Assembly (NCBI GenBank): GCA_002314435.1 | Contig: DCFV01000058.1 | Span: 5,162 to 18,796 of the forward strand | Direction of reading: 5' to 3' | Source: Acidobacteriaceae bacterium UBA1795 | GTDB taxonomy: Bacteria > Acidobacteriota > Terriglobia > Terriglobales > Acidobacteriaceae | Length of the DNA stretch: 13,635 bases | Shown: positions 6,854 to 13,635 of the stretch, one piece after another | Layout: every line of letters starts with the position of its first letter | How positions within the stretch are numbered: position 1 is the stretch's first letter | Translations under genes and position numbers: made by a program | Notes under the pieces: model-generated | What the model saw: only the letters and a program-made list of their open reading frames with translations | Database searches by the model: none | What the model was told of the DNA's origin: nothing

Positions 6854-7813
6854 TCAGTGCTTTGCCAGCAGCAGCATGAGCACAAACAGAAGGACGGGCA
6901 CCAGCCCCATGCCGACATAGATCAGCACCTTCTTGTTAATGCCCCGTCGGACCGCGGGCCGCGCGCCGCCGCGCTCTTCTACGCCAACCTGCTCCTGATG
7001 CTGCAGCTCCCAGGCCATCTCGCTGGCAGTAGCGTAGCGGTGGCGCGGCTCGCGCTCAAGAGCGCGATAGAGAATCTCCTCAAGCTCGGGAGCAATCTGC
7101 GGATTCAGATCCCGCGCGGGCGGCGCGTCGTGCAGCAGGCGCTCGTTCATAGCAGCCAGCGGATTGGGCTCAACAAACGGAACGCTGCCGGTCAGCATTT
7201 CATAGAGCATGATGCCAACGGCATAAATGTCGCTGCGCTGGTCGCCACGCTGCCCTTTCACCTGTTCGGGCGAGATGTAATCGGGTGTGCCCAAAGCAGC
7301 CGAAAGGTTGACGAACGTGAGCCGCCGCGCGTCCTCCTTCATCGCGATGCCGAAGTCGATCAGCTTGATCGAGTCGCCGTCGCCCACCATCACGTTTTCT
7401 GGCTTCAGATCGCGATGCACGACGCCGCGCTTGTGCATGTAGTCGAGCGCATCGCAGATGCCGAGGGTGATACCGATTGCCCGGTCGATGGGCAGCTTCC
7501 TTTCCTCGTTCAGGATGGAGCGCAGCAGGCGGCCCTCGGCCCACTCCATCACCATGTACATGCGGCTGCGTTCTTCGTGGTTGTAAGTCTTGACGATGCC
7601 CGGGTGATCGAGCAGTTGGCCGATCTCTTCTTCGCGCCTGAAGCGCTCTACCAGTACCGGATCGGCCTCCATCTCCGGCAACGGCACCTTGATGGCTACC
7701 GGCACGCCGTCGCGGACGTTGGTGGCCTTGTACAGCACCGCCATACCGCTGCGGGCAATCGGTGCGTCGATCCGGTAGTGGTCGAGCATGCTTCCGGGGT
7801 CCAGTTGGCTCAT
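6854..7813 (-). CDS. Tail-anchored bacterial Ser/Thr protein kinase (PknB/Hanks type)
   Basis: A eukaryotic-like kinase that transfers phosphate from ATP to Ser/Thr of cytosolic targets. With the ATG at 7813 it has 319 residues: a somewhat degenerate glycine loop (ARSGMAVLYKA, 20-30), the ATP lysine Lys42 in VAIK, the catalytic loop HRDLKPEN (133-140, Asp135), DFG (153-155), a long activation segment ending GTPDYISPEQ (175-184), and kinase lobe motifs to about 272. One membrane helix (about 297-317) sits at the extreme C-terminus, leaving only a couple of residues outside, so there is no PASTA or other extracellular sensor. An in-frame ATG at 7873 would add 20 residues, but that stretch uses AGG, AGA, ATA and TTA codons unlike the rest and lacks a ribosome site. 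TAGGAT (7833-7828, minus strand), 14 bases before the chosen ATG, is a possible -10 box. Confidence 0.92.
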   Translation of the reverse strand: MSQLDPGSMLDHYRIDAPIARSGMAVLYKATNVRDGVPVAIKVPLPEMEADPVLVERFRREEEIGQLLDHPGIVKTYNHEERSRMYMVMEWAEGRLLRSILNEERKLPIDRAIGITLGICDALDYMHKRGVVHRDLKPENVMVGDGDSIKLIDFGIAMKEDARRLTFVNLSAALGTPDYISPEQVKGQRGDQRSDIYAVGIMLYEMLTGSVPFVEPNPLAAMNERLLHDAPPARDLNPQIAPELEEILYRALEREPRHRYATASEMAWELQHQEQVGVEERGGARPAVRRGINKKVLIYVGMGLVPVLLFVLMLLLAKH

Positions 7814-7935
7814 GGCGTGTTCGGTTAATCCTATGATTTCCGGGGTTCTCCTGATTGTTTCATGCAGATTCATAAGAAAGGTGTCAGGAAGGTGGAAAGA
7901 AATTGCGCAGGGAGCGGCCGGGCCCGAGGAAAGGC

Positions 7936-7941
7936 TATGAT
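7936..7941 (+). promoter_or_regulatory. Possible -10 box of the secreted hydrolase gene
   Basis: TATGAT is one base from TATAAT and ends 11 bases before the ATG at 7953, which would start transcription only a few bases before the start codon. No -35 match is seen at 16-18 bases, so this is tentative. Confidence 0.3.
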
Positions 7942-7952
7942 GGCAGTAGAAT

Positions 7953-9122
7953 ATGCACCGGATTTCGTGGTTTCTGGCAGCCAGTTTTCTTCTCCTGCTG
8001 ATGGCGGCTCCGTCCGCGCTCCCAGCGGCGGAAGGGGCAAGTGCGGGCCATCCCAGACATTTCCAGGAAACCGGCTTTCTGAATCGCACCACTACGCTAC
8101 GGGGTGCGCTCTATCGCTTCCAGGTCTACCTGCCCGTGGAGTGGCGCCACGACGACCACAAACAGTGGCCTATCATTCTGTTTCTGCACGGGCGCGGCGA
8201 ACGCGGCTCGGAAGGGATGTGGCAGACGCAGGTCGGCCTACCCGAAGCGCTGCGCGACCACCCGGAACGCTGGCCGTTCATCGTGGTGATGCCGCAGTGT
8301 CCGCAGCGCCACTACTGGACCGAGCCCGAGATGCAGAACCTGGCCATGGCCACCCTGGACCAGGAGACCGCTGAATTCCACGCCGATCCGACACGCACCT
8401 ATCTCACCGGCCTGTCGCTGGGCGGCTACGGCGCATGGGAACTGGCGCGCGCCTACCCCAAACGCTGGGCCTCCATCGCCATAGCGGCCAGCGGCGTCTT
8501 CTGGAGCTACGCGCCTGACCGCTGGCGCGAGGCGAATACCCTGCCCGGAGAGTACGCCCGGGCCATGGGGCGCACTCCGGTCTGGGTCTTCCACGGCAGC
8601 CTGGACCCTCTCGTTCCGCCTCGTGAGGATGAGCTGATGTTCGAGGCCTTCAAGGCCACGGGCGGTCACATCCGCTATTGGCTCTACCAGGGCCTGGCGC
8701 ACGACTGCTGGCACCGCGCCTTCAACGAGCCGGAACTGCCCCGCTGGCTCCTGGCGCACCGCCGCGATTCTCGCGAGGTTTCATCGCAGTTCGCTGAGAG
8801 ACTGGTGATTCCGCTGCACCCGCCGACGCTGCATCTTACCCCGGCGCAGTTGGACAGCTTCCAGGGCGACTACGAAGACGACCGCGGCCAACTGGCCATA
8901 ACCATCTCTCGCCAAGGCGACCAGCTTTACCAGAAGAACGTGCATGGCGAGGTGGCTGAACTCGCCGCCGAGACGCTGTCCACGCTCTTTTACCCGAACG
9001 GCTCCAGCATTACCCGTATTGCCGTGGAACGAGACCGCGAGGGGCGCGTGGTGGGCCTCACACTGCGCGACGACCGCCACGAAGAACACTGGGAGCGCCG
9101 CACGGCCACAGCCCAGCGCTAA
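7953..9122 (+). CDS. Secreted alpha/beta hydrolase (esterase-like) with C-terminal DUF3471-like domain
   Basis: The 389-residue protein begins with a signal peptide (hydrophobic 5-20, ALPAAEG around 22-28), so it acts outside the cytoplasm. The catalytic domain (about 45-272) has an oxyanion-type FLHGRGERG segment (77-85), the nucleophile elbow GLSLG with Ser155, a likely acid Asp218 in HGSLDPLVPP, and a likely His250 in LAHDCWH. This plan resembles the PHB-depolymerase/feruloyl-esterase-like phospholipase/carboxylesterase group; the substrate is not predictable. Residues about 290-383 resemble the DUF3471 domain seen after hydrolases and beta-lactamase-like proteins in Acidobacteriota. No good ribosome site precedes the ATG; TATGAT at 7936-7941 could be a -10 box giving a nearly leaderless message. 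Divergent from the kinase across 139 bp. Confidence 0.88.
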   Translation: MHRISWFLAASFLLLLMAAPSALPAAEGASAGHPRHFQETGFLNRTTTLRGALYRFQVYLPVEWRHDDHKQWPIILFLHGRGERGSEGMWQTQVGLPEALRDHPERWPFIVVMPQCPQRHYWTEPEMQNLAMATLDQETAEFHADPTRTYLTGLSLGGYGAWELARAYPKRWASIAIAASGVFWSYAPDRWREANTLPGEYARAMGRTPVWVFHGSLDPLVPPREDELMFEAFKATGGHIRYWLYQGLAHDCWHRAFNEPELPRWLLAHRRDSREVSSQFAERLVIPLHPPTLHLTPAQLDSFQGDYEDDRGQLAITISRQGDQLYQKNVHGEVAELAAETLSTLFYPNGSSITRIAVERDREGRVVGLTLRDDRHEEHWERRTATAQR

Positions 9123-9189
9123 GGCCACCGCAGTACATTTCGCTGGAACATCCTTACCTTGATTCCCGTAAGATCCATTGAGGCACAGA

Positions 9190-9195
9190 AGGAGG
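9190..9195 (+). promoter_or_regulatory. Ribosome binding site of the zinc-ribbon membrane protein
   Basis: AGGAGG just before the ATG at 9202 (six-base spacing) is the strongest Shine-Dalgarno sequence in the window and excludes the longer in-frame start at 9178. Confidence 0.8.
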
Positions 9196-9201
9196 GCGGC
9201 C

Positions 9202-9702
9202 ATGTTTTGCAGCGGGTGTGGTCAGGCTTTGATAGCGGGGCAGGCGGTGTGCTCACAGTGCGGCCGGCCGGTGGCGGCGCCGGTGCCGCCGGTACCCAAT
9301 CTCGATTTTCAGCTGCAGAACTATGCCAGCCGCATCCACGCGCTCAGCATCGTCTGGTTTATTTATGGAGGACTGACGCTGGCTCTCGGCCTGATCGGCA
9401 TGACGTTTGCCGGCGCATTTCTGAACGGCTTTGGTCCTTGGGCGCACGTGCCTTGGATGCACGGGCCGTGGTTTTTCGGGCCCGGATTCATGCATTTTGT
9501 CCTGGGTATCACGCTGGTTCGCTCGGCTCTGGCGCTGATTGCCGGTTGGGGCCTGATGGAACGGACCCCATGGGGACGCGTGGTGGGCATCGTAGCCGCT
9601 TTCTTCTGTCTGCTCAGAATTCCGGTCGGTACGGCGCTCGGTATCTGGACGCTGGTTACGCTGCTGGGCTATCGCAACTCGATGCTCTACGAGCAGCTCT
9701 GA
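9202..9702 (+). CDS. Zinc-ribbon membrane protein of unknown function
   Basis: The 166-residue protein starts with a zinc ribbon: Cys3/Cys6 (CSGC) and Cys17/Cys20 (CSQC), the short N-terminal zinc_ribbon type found on many bacterial membrane proteins. A proline-rich linker (23-33) leads to about three or four membrane segments (47-72, 98-118, 125-155). Between the first two is an unusual loop rich in Trp, His, Pro and Gly (78-99). The C-terminal part, with RTPWGRVVGI and PVGTALGIWTL, looks like a widespread uncharacterised helical module that I cannot name with certainty. Function unknown. The start is fixed by AGGAGG six bases upstream. It lies 79 bp after the hydrolase and 60 bp before hemB on the same strand; co-transcription is possible but not shown. 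Confidence 0.75.
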   Translation: MFCSGCGQALIAGQAVCSQCGRPVAAPVPPVPNLDFQLQNYASRIHALSIVWFIYGGLTLALGLIGMTFAGAFLNGFGPWAHVPWMHGPWFFGPGFMHFVLGITLVRSALALIAGWGLMERTPWGRVVGIVAAFFCLLRIPVGTALGIWTLVTLLGYRNSMLYEQL

Positions 9703-9750
9703 CGCTAAATCGCCGTGACAGATGACGCTGCCCGTGGCCCAGGGCTCCAT

Positions 9751-9756
9751 TAGAAT
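9751..9756 (+). promoter_or_regulatory. Possible -10 box of hemB
   Basis: TAGAAT ends six bases before the hemB ATG, so transcription would begin at or next to the start codon (leaderless message). hemB has no Shine-Dalgarno sequence, which fits. No -35 box was found, so confidence is low. Confidence 0.35.
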
Positions 9757-9762
9757 GTCGGA

Positions 9763-10749
9763 ATGAGCTTTCCTGAAAGTCGTATGCGCCGATTGCGCCG
9801 CAGCGAGCCGCTGCGTGCCCTAGTCCGCGAAACCGTGCTGGACCCTGGCGACCTGATCTATCCTCTGTTTCTGTGCCCCGGCGAGGGCGTCCGCAATGCC
9901 GTCAGCTCCATGCCCGGCGTCTTCAATCTTTCTGTGGATGAAGCGGTGCGCGAAGCTGAAGAGGCCGCCAGGCTGGGCATCGGCGGCCTGCTGCTGTTCG
10001 GCCTGCCAGACGCCAAGGACGAGCAGGCTACAGGCGCCTGGGACGATGACGGCATTGTGCAACGCGGCCTTCGCGCGCTCAAGCAGTCCCCTGCGGCGAA
10101 GAAGCTGGTCCTCATTGCCGATACCTGCCTTTGCGAATACACCAGCCACGGCCACTGCGGCGTAGTCGTCGAGACCGCCGACGGCTTCGATGTCGACAAT
10201 GACCCTTCCCTCGAGTTGCTGGCCCGCACAGCGGTGAGCCAGGCGCGCGCCGGAGCGAACATCATCGCCCCGAGCGACATGATGGACGGCCGCGTGGCGG
10301 CCATCCGCAGCGGCCTCGACAAGGCCGGCTTCACGCAGACGCCCATCCTCAGCTACGCCTCAAAGTTTGCCTCCGCGTTCTACGGGCCGTTCCGCGAGGC
10401 GGCCGACTCGGCTCCGCAGTTCGGCGACCGGCGCACTTACCAGATGGATAGTGCCAATCTGCGCGAAGCACTGCGCGAGATTGACCTGGATATCGAAGAA
10501 GGCGCGGACATGATTCTGATGAAGCCCGCCATGCCCTATCTGGACGTAGTACGAGCCGCGCGCGACCGCGTGGGTGTGCCCATGGGCGCCTACCAGGTCT
10601 CAGGCGAGTACTCAATGCTGCAGGCTGCATTTGAAAAGGGCTGGCTCGACCGCAACCGTACGATTCTGGAATCGCTGCTCGGGATGCGCCGTGCCGGAGC
10701 CGACTTCATCGTCACTTACTTCGCCAAAGACGCGGCCCGGCTGCTGTAG
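9763..10749 (+). CDS. hemB: Porphobilinogen synthase (delta-aminolevulinic acid dehydratase)
   Basis: HemB condenses two molecules of 5-aminolevulinate into porphobilinogen in the cytosol, an early step of heme, siroheme and corrinoid synthesis. The 328-residue length is normal and the family is clear throughout. The zinc site DTCLCEYTSHGHCG carries Cys122, Cys124 and Cys132, so this is the zinc-dependent type, not the Asp-rich Mg-only type. The Schiff-base lysines are Lys201 in YASKFASAFYGPFREA and Lys254 in ILMKPAMPYLD. The ending YFAKDAARLL is typical, so the C-terminus is intact although its stop codon touches the palindromic element that follows. The ATG at 9763 has no ribosome site; TAGAAT six bases before it may be a -10 box. 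Heme from this pathway would serve the ActA cytochrome, but no shared regulation is visible. Confidence 0.97.
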   Translation: MSFPESRMRRLRRSEPLRALVRETVLDPGDLIYPLFLCPGEGVRNAVSSMPGVFNLSVDEAVREAEEAARLGIGGLLLFGLPDAKDEQATGAWDDDGIVQRGLRALKQSPAAKKLVLIADTCLCEYTSHGHCGVVVETADGFDVDNDPSLELLARTAVSQARAGANIIAPSDMMDGRVAAIRSGLDKAGFTQTPILSYASKFASAFYGPFREAADSAPQFGDRRTYQMDSANLREALREIDLDIEEGADMILMKPAMPYLDVVRAARDRVGVPMGAYQVSGEYSMLQAAFEKGWLDRNRTILESLLGMRRAGADFIVTYFAKDAARLL

Positions 10750-10862
10750 AGCATTTTCGGAATTCATATAGATTTTTTGAAAGCCGTGCAAGGTGGCTTT
10801 TCTTAGGGGAAAAGCCACTTGCGTGCGTGGTTTTCGGTCTACAGCAATTCCGAATATGCTCT
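10748..10862. repeat. 115-bp imperfect palindromic element (REP/MITE-like)
   Basis: The ends are 17-bp inverted repeats, AGAGCATTTTCGGAATT (10748-10764) and AATTCCGAATATGCTCT (10846-10862), matching at 16 of 17 positions. The centre is a perfect 10-bp stem, GTGGCTTTTC (10793-10802) with GAAAAGCCAC (10809-10818), around a TTAGGG loop. The arms between pair partly, including GCAAG and several G-T wobbles, with one mismatched internal loop. It reads as two convergent copies of a unit of about 52 bp. The left end overlaps the last two bases of the hemB stop. No T-run follows the central stem, so it is not a standard terminator. It may be a repetitive extragenic element or a small non-autonomous transposon. 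Confidence 0.65.
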
Positions 10863-10890
10863 CGTCCGTTACCATGGGTGCGGACAATAA

Positions 10891-12138
10891 ATGCCAGCAC
10901 CTGCGAACACTCTCGAAATCCTGAGCCTGTTGTTTGCCACCGCTGCGGTCTTCGGACTGATCAGCGTGCGGTGGCTGCGCCTCCCCATCACCATCGGCAC
11001 CATGCTGCTGGCAGTGCTTCTGTCAGTCGTGCTGACGCAAACAGCGGGCCGGATACCCGGCGCACAGCAGGCCGCGGTGGACTTGCTGCGTCAGATTGAT
11101 TTCGGGAGCGTGATCCTGAACGGCATGCTGCCGCTGCTGCTGTTCGCCGCTGCCTTCCTGCTCGATCTGAAACAACTGCTGCGCGAAAAGCTCTGGGTTG
11201 TGGTGATGTCCACGGTAGGCACCGCACTCAGCTTTCTTCTGGTTTCGGGCCTCATGTCCCTCTTGAGCGGTGGCCGGATTCCGTGGATCGAATGCCTGAT
11301 CTTCGGCGCGTTGGTTTCTCCCACGGACCCCATCGCTGTGGTCGAGATGCTGAGCCGCGTCGGCGTGCCACCGCGCATTCAGGCGCAGTTGGCAGGCGAG
11401 TCTCTGTTCAACGACGGCGTGGGCGCAGTCCTGTTCCTCACCGTACTGGACGTAGCGACCGGCCGAACCCCAACGCCAGTTGCAGTGACAGGCACTCTGG
11501 CGGCCGAAGCAGGCGGGGGAATTCTGCTCGGCGTACTGGCGGCATGGATCACTTCGCACCTGATGCGCCGAGTCGATAACTACCAGGTAGATATTCTGTT
11601 CACCATCATGTTGGCTCTGGGCGGCTATGCCGTGGCCAGCAGGCTTCATCTATCTGCACCTCTTGAGGCGGTAGTCGCGGGAATTGCGCTGCGCCACTTC
11701 AACCACGGCGTTTCCTCCGCGCGCATTGCGCACGACGACGTCAAGAGCTTCTGGAAAGTAATCGACGAGATTCAGAACTCCATTCTGTTCGTGATGATGG
11801 GCTTTGTGGCGCTATCGATCGGGCTGGATATGGCCACCTGGCGCGCCGGCGTCTCTGCCATTCTCTCAGTCAACCTGGTGCGGTTGGCGTGCGTGGCAGC
11901 GCTGCTAAGGCTGGTGCGCTTGCTGCAACCGGCGCACCGCAGTTCCGTCTTTGTGCTCACCTGGGGCGGGCTGCGTGGCGGCCTCTCGATCGCATTGGCG
12001 CTCGCTGTACCGGAGTCGCTAGGCCGCTCGTGGATACTGGGCGCCACTTACATCCTGGTCGTATTCTCTATCGTCGTGCAAGGAACCTCGATGGACTGGT
12101 TCCTGCGCCGAAGCGCACGCAAACGCGCCGAGGCTTGA
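10891..12138 (+). CDS. CPA1-family Na+(K+)/H+ antiporter
   Basis: This 415-residue, about twelve-helix membrane protein exchanges monovalent cations for protons, serving pH and salt balance. CPA1 hallmarks are clear: SPTDPIAV (143-150, with Asp146), GESLFNDG (169-176, with Asn174-Asp175 as the ion-binding ND pair), and WGGLRGGLSIALAL (358-371, with Arg362). The NhaP-like group is the best fit. It stops soon after the last helix with only a short basic tail (RRSARKRAEA), lacking the long regulatory C-terminus of many relatives. The ATG is preceded by only a weak purine stretch (GGTGCGGA). It lies 141 bp after hemB on the same strand, with the palindromic element in between, so it may be transcribed separately. 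Confidence 0.93.
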   Translation: MPAPANTLEILSLLFATAAVFGLISVRWLRLPITIGTMLLAVLLSVVLTQTAGRIPGAQQAAVDLLRQIDFGSVILNGMLPLLLFAAAFLLDLKQLLREKLWVVVMSTVGTALSFLLVSGLMSLLSGGRIPWIECLIFGALVSPTDPIAVVEMLSRVGVPPRIQAQLAGESLFNDGVGAVLFLTVLDVATGRTPTPVAVTGTLAAEAGGGILLGVLAAWITSHLMRRVDNYQVDILFTIMLALGGYAVASRLHLSAPLEAVVAGIALRHFNHGVSSARIAHDDVKSFWKVIDEIQNSILFVMMGFVALSIGLDMATWRAGVSAILSVNLVRLACVAALLRLVRLLQPAHRSSVFVLTWGGLRGGLSIALALAVPESLGRSWILGATYILVVFSIVVQGTSMDWFLRRSARKRAEA

Positions 12139-12200
12139 GACGCGAGCAGAAAAATTCTTTGCGATGCGCGGCCCATGTGCTCTTCTAAAAGCACCCTCCT

Positions 12201-13508
12201 ATGCTCAAAGCCTTCGAACGCTATTTTGAATTCACTCGTCTGGGAACCAACTGGCGCACAGAGATTCTGGCTGGAATCACGACGTTTCTGACGATGGCCT
12301 ACATCGTTCTGGTGAATCCGGCCATTCTGGCGGCGGCTGGCGTGCCTCTGCCTGCGGTTACTGCGGCCACCTGTCTTTCCGCTGCCTTCGGTTCGATTCT
12401 CATGGGCGTCATTGCGCGCTACCCAATTGCGCTGGCGCCGGGTATGGGTCTGAATGCCTACTTCACTTACACCGTCTGCCTGAAGATGCATGTGCCGTGG
12501 CAGACGGCGCTGGGTGCGGTGTTTCTCTCCGGCATCATCTTCCTGGCGCTCACTGCGGCCGGCATTCGCCAGATGATCCTGCGCTCCATTCCGCATGAAC
12601 TCTACGCCGCTGTGGCAAGCGGCATCGGCCTGTTCATCGCCCTCATCGGCTTTCGCAATGCGGGCCTCGTGGTCAGCGATCCGGCCACGATGATCGGCCT
12701 GGGCAACGTTCGCAACCCCACCACCGCGCTTGCACTCTTCGGCCTGATTCTGATGGTCGCCCTCGAAATCAAAAAGGTCCGCGGATCCATACTCATCGGC
12801 GTGCTGGCGACCACGGGAATTGCCTGGGTACTGGGTCTGGTGCACTGGACACCCGCGGCCGGCGGCATTCAGGCGCTCGGCGCCACATTTCTCAAGCTCG
12901 ACATTCGCGGCGCGCTCAACAAGGGCCTGCTGGAAATCATCTTCGTCTTTTTCTTCGTTGACCTGTTCGACAACCTGGGCACACTCGTAGCCGTGACCAA
13001 ACGTGCCGGCCTGCTGGCGGCCGACCACTCGATTCCCCGCCTGAACCGCATTCTGCTGGCCGACGCCACGGCTACCGTATTCGGCTCCATGACCGGTACC
13101 TCAACCGTAACCAGCTACGTGGAGTCAACTGCGGGCGTGGCCGCAGGCGGCCGCTCCGGAGTAACAGCAATCGTCACCGGACTCCTGTTTCTGGCCGCGG
13201 TTGGCGCCGCCCCGTTTGTCGGCGTTGTGCCCACGGCAGCCACGGCGCCGGCTCTGATACTTGTCGGATCGCTGATGCTGGCCACCATCACGGAGATCCG
13301 CTGGCACGAACCGCTGGTGGCAGTGCCGGCGTTTCTCACGCTGGTCCTGATCCCATTCACCTACTCCATCGCGAACGGCCTCGGCTTCGGCATTATTGCC
13401 TGGGCGGTGCTGCACCTGGCCACGGGCAACTACCGCCGTCAGGACTGGCTGCTCTACATCCTCGCGGTGCTTTTCCTGCTGCGCTTCATCTATCTCGGCG
13501 CCAGCTGA
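12201..13508 (+). CDS. NCS2-family purine (guanine/hypoxanthine/adenine) permease, AzgA/PbuG type
   Basis: The 435-residue membrane protein is a nucleobase:cation symporter of the AzgA/PbuG (COG2252) branch, importing purine bases. Diagnostic stretches are TRLGTNWRTEILAGITTFLTMAYI near the N-terminus (shown here in two parts: residues 12-20 and 21-35), APGMGLNAYF (79-88), the substrate-site motif DLFDNLGTL (254-262), and TGTSTVTSYVESTAG with AGGRSG (298-320). About 12-14 helices can be traced and the length is normal. There is no Shine-Dalgarno site before the ATG; a weak GTGCT/AGCAC hairpin (12177-12194) lies just upstream. It follows the antiporter by 62 bp on the same strand. Which purine it carries cannot be told from sequence; no purine riboswitch was found in the short upstream gap. 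Confidence 0.93.
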   Translation: MLKAFERYFEFTRLGTNWRTEILAGITTFLTMAYIVLVNPAILAAAGVPLPAVTAATCLSAAFGSILMGVIARYPIALAPGMGLNAYFTYTVCLKMHVPWQTALGAVFLSGIIFLALTAAGIRQMILRSIPHELYAAVASGIGLFIALIGFRNAGLVVSDPATMIGLGNVRNPTTALALFGLILMVALEIKKVRGSILIGVLATTGIAWVLGLVHWTPAAGGIQALGATFLKLDIRGALNKGLLEIIFVFFFVDLFDNLGTLVAVTKRAGLLAADHSIPRLNRILLADATATVFGSMTGTSTVTSYVESTAGVAAGGRSGVTAIVTGLLFLAAVGAAPFVGVVPTAATAPALILVGSLMLATITEIRWHEPLVAVPAFLTLVLIPFTYSIANGLGFGIIAWAVLHLATGNYRRQDWLLYILAVLFLLRFIYLGAS

Positions 13509-13518
13509 GGCGTCACCG

Positions 13519-13524
13519 TAGAAT
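13519..13524 (+). promoter_or_regulatory. Possible -10 box of the last, partial gene
   Basis: TAGAAT, the same hexamer as before hemB, lies eight bases before the ATG at 13533 and would give a nearly leaderless message. No -35 box is evident. Confidence 0.3.
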
Positions 13525-13532
13525 TGAACTCG

Positions 13533-13635
13533 ATGCGCTTTTTTCCCTTCCGACTTATTTTTGCCACCTTCGCACTGCTGGCCCCGGCACTCCAGTCCGT
13601 GGCTGCGGACACCTACCGCGTGCTCCACACCTATC
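13533..13635 (+). CDS. Start of a secreted protein (cut by the right edge)
   Basis: Only 34 codons are visible. They encode a clear signal peptide: basic Arg residues (2 and 7), a hydrophobic core (LIFATFALLAPAL, residues 8-20) and a small-residue cleavage site around SVAA (22-25). The mature part begins DTYRVLHTY. A Y-x-V-L-H-x-Y/F start just after a signal peptide is typical of the tandem-repeat GloVer beta-propeller-like secreted proteins frequent in Acidobacteriota, but nine residues are too few to be sure. There is no Shine-Dalgarno site; TAGAAT eight bases upstream may be a -10 box. Confidence 0.6.
   Translation, partial: MRFFPFRLIFATFALLAPALQSVAADTYRVLHTY

Noticed and set aside
6850..6860. 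GCAC-TCA-GTGC followed by TTT as a terminator between the convergent TPR and kinase genes
   Set aside because: A 4-bp stem with a 3-base loop is too weak, and it contains the kinase stop codon.
6857..7828. Plus-strand open frame opposite the Ser/Thr kinase
   Set aside because: The kinase on the minus strand has the catalytic motifs; the complement is His-, Ala- and Leu-rich shadow sequence.
10612..10900. Minus-strand short frames reading through the palindromic element into hemB
   Set aside because: They arise because the dyad is open on both strands, have no ribosome site and overlap the intact hemB C-terminus.
12048..13028. Long open frame on the minus strand across the purine permease
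   Set aside because: The opposite strand encodes an unmistakable NCS2 permease. The antisense product is rich in Gln, His, Arg and Asp with no hydrophobic or domain pattern, as expected for the complement of GC-rich membrane-protein coding sequence.

Overview
The window is a GC-rich bacterial segment that most resembles an Acidobacteriota (Terriglobia/Acidobacteriaceae-type) chromosome. The clues are an alternative complex III locus (actA-actB), a tail-anchored Ser/Thr kinase, a secreted esterase with a C-terminal DUF3471-like domain, weak or absent Shine-Dalgarno sites at several genes, and a final partial gene whose start looks like the GloVer-repeat secreted proteins common in that phylum. 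The taxon is an inference from gene content, not from a marker gene. No tRNA, rRNA, CRISPR array, transposase or phage gene was seen.

Layout. Minus strand, 1-3535: actB (cut off by the left edge) and actA, the quinol-oxidising Fe-S/heme part of alternative complex III, overlapping by 4 bp. Then comes an AT-rich leader region with several inverted repeats (3536-3903), followed by a minus-strand four-helix SMR/YnfA-like membrane protein (3904-4263). Plus strand, 4563-6829: a 60-residue two-helix membrane protein coupled by an ATGA overlap to a divergent Amt-type ammonium transporter, then a membrane-anchored TPR protein. Minus strand, 6854-7813: a Ser/Thr protein kinase anchored by its C-terminus, convergent with the TPR gene. 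Plus strand, 7953-13635: a secreted alpha/beta hydrolase, a zinc-ribbon membrane protein, hemB (porphobilinogen synthase), a 115-bp palindromic element, a CPA1 Na+/H+ antiporter, an AzgA/PbuG-type purine permease, and the first codons of a secreted protein.

How it fits together. The act genes supply a respiratory quinol:cytochrome c (or oxidase) link that needs heme c, and hemB a few kilobases away makes the tetrapyrrole precursor, but nothing in the sequence shows co-regulation. The small membrane protein, Amt and TPR gene are the clearest unit of unknown detailed function. The remainder are housekeeping or transport genes with short gaps between them and few recognisable terminators.

Nothing here is convincingly a wholly new multigene system. 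The strongest unexplained signals are the 115-bp imperfect palindrome directly after hemB (its left arm contains two bases of the stop codon), the interlocking inverted repeats upstream of actA, and the micro-protein/divergent Amt pair that lacks a neighbouring PII gene.
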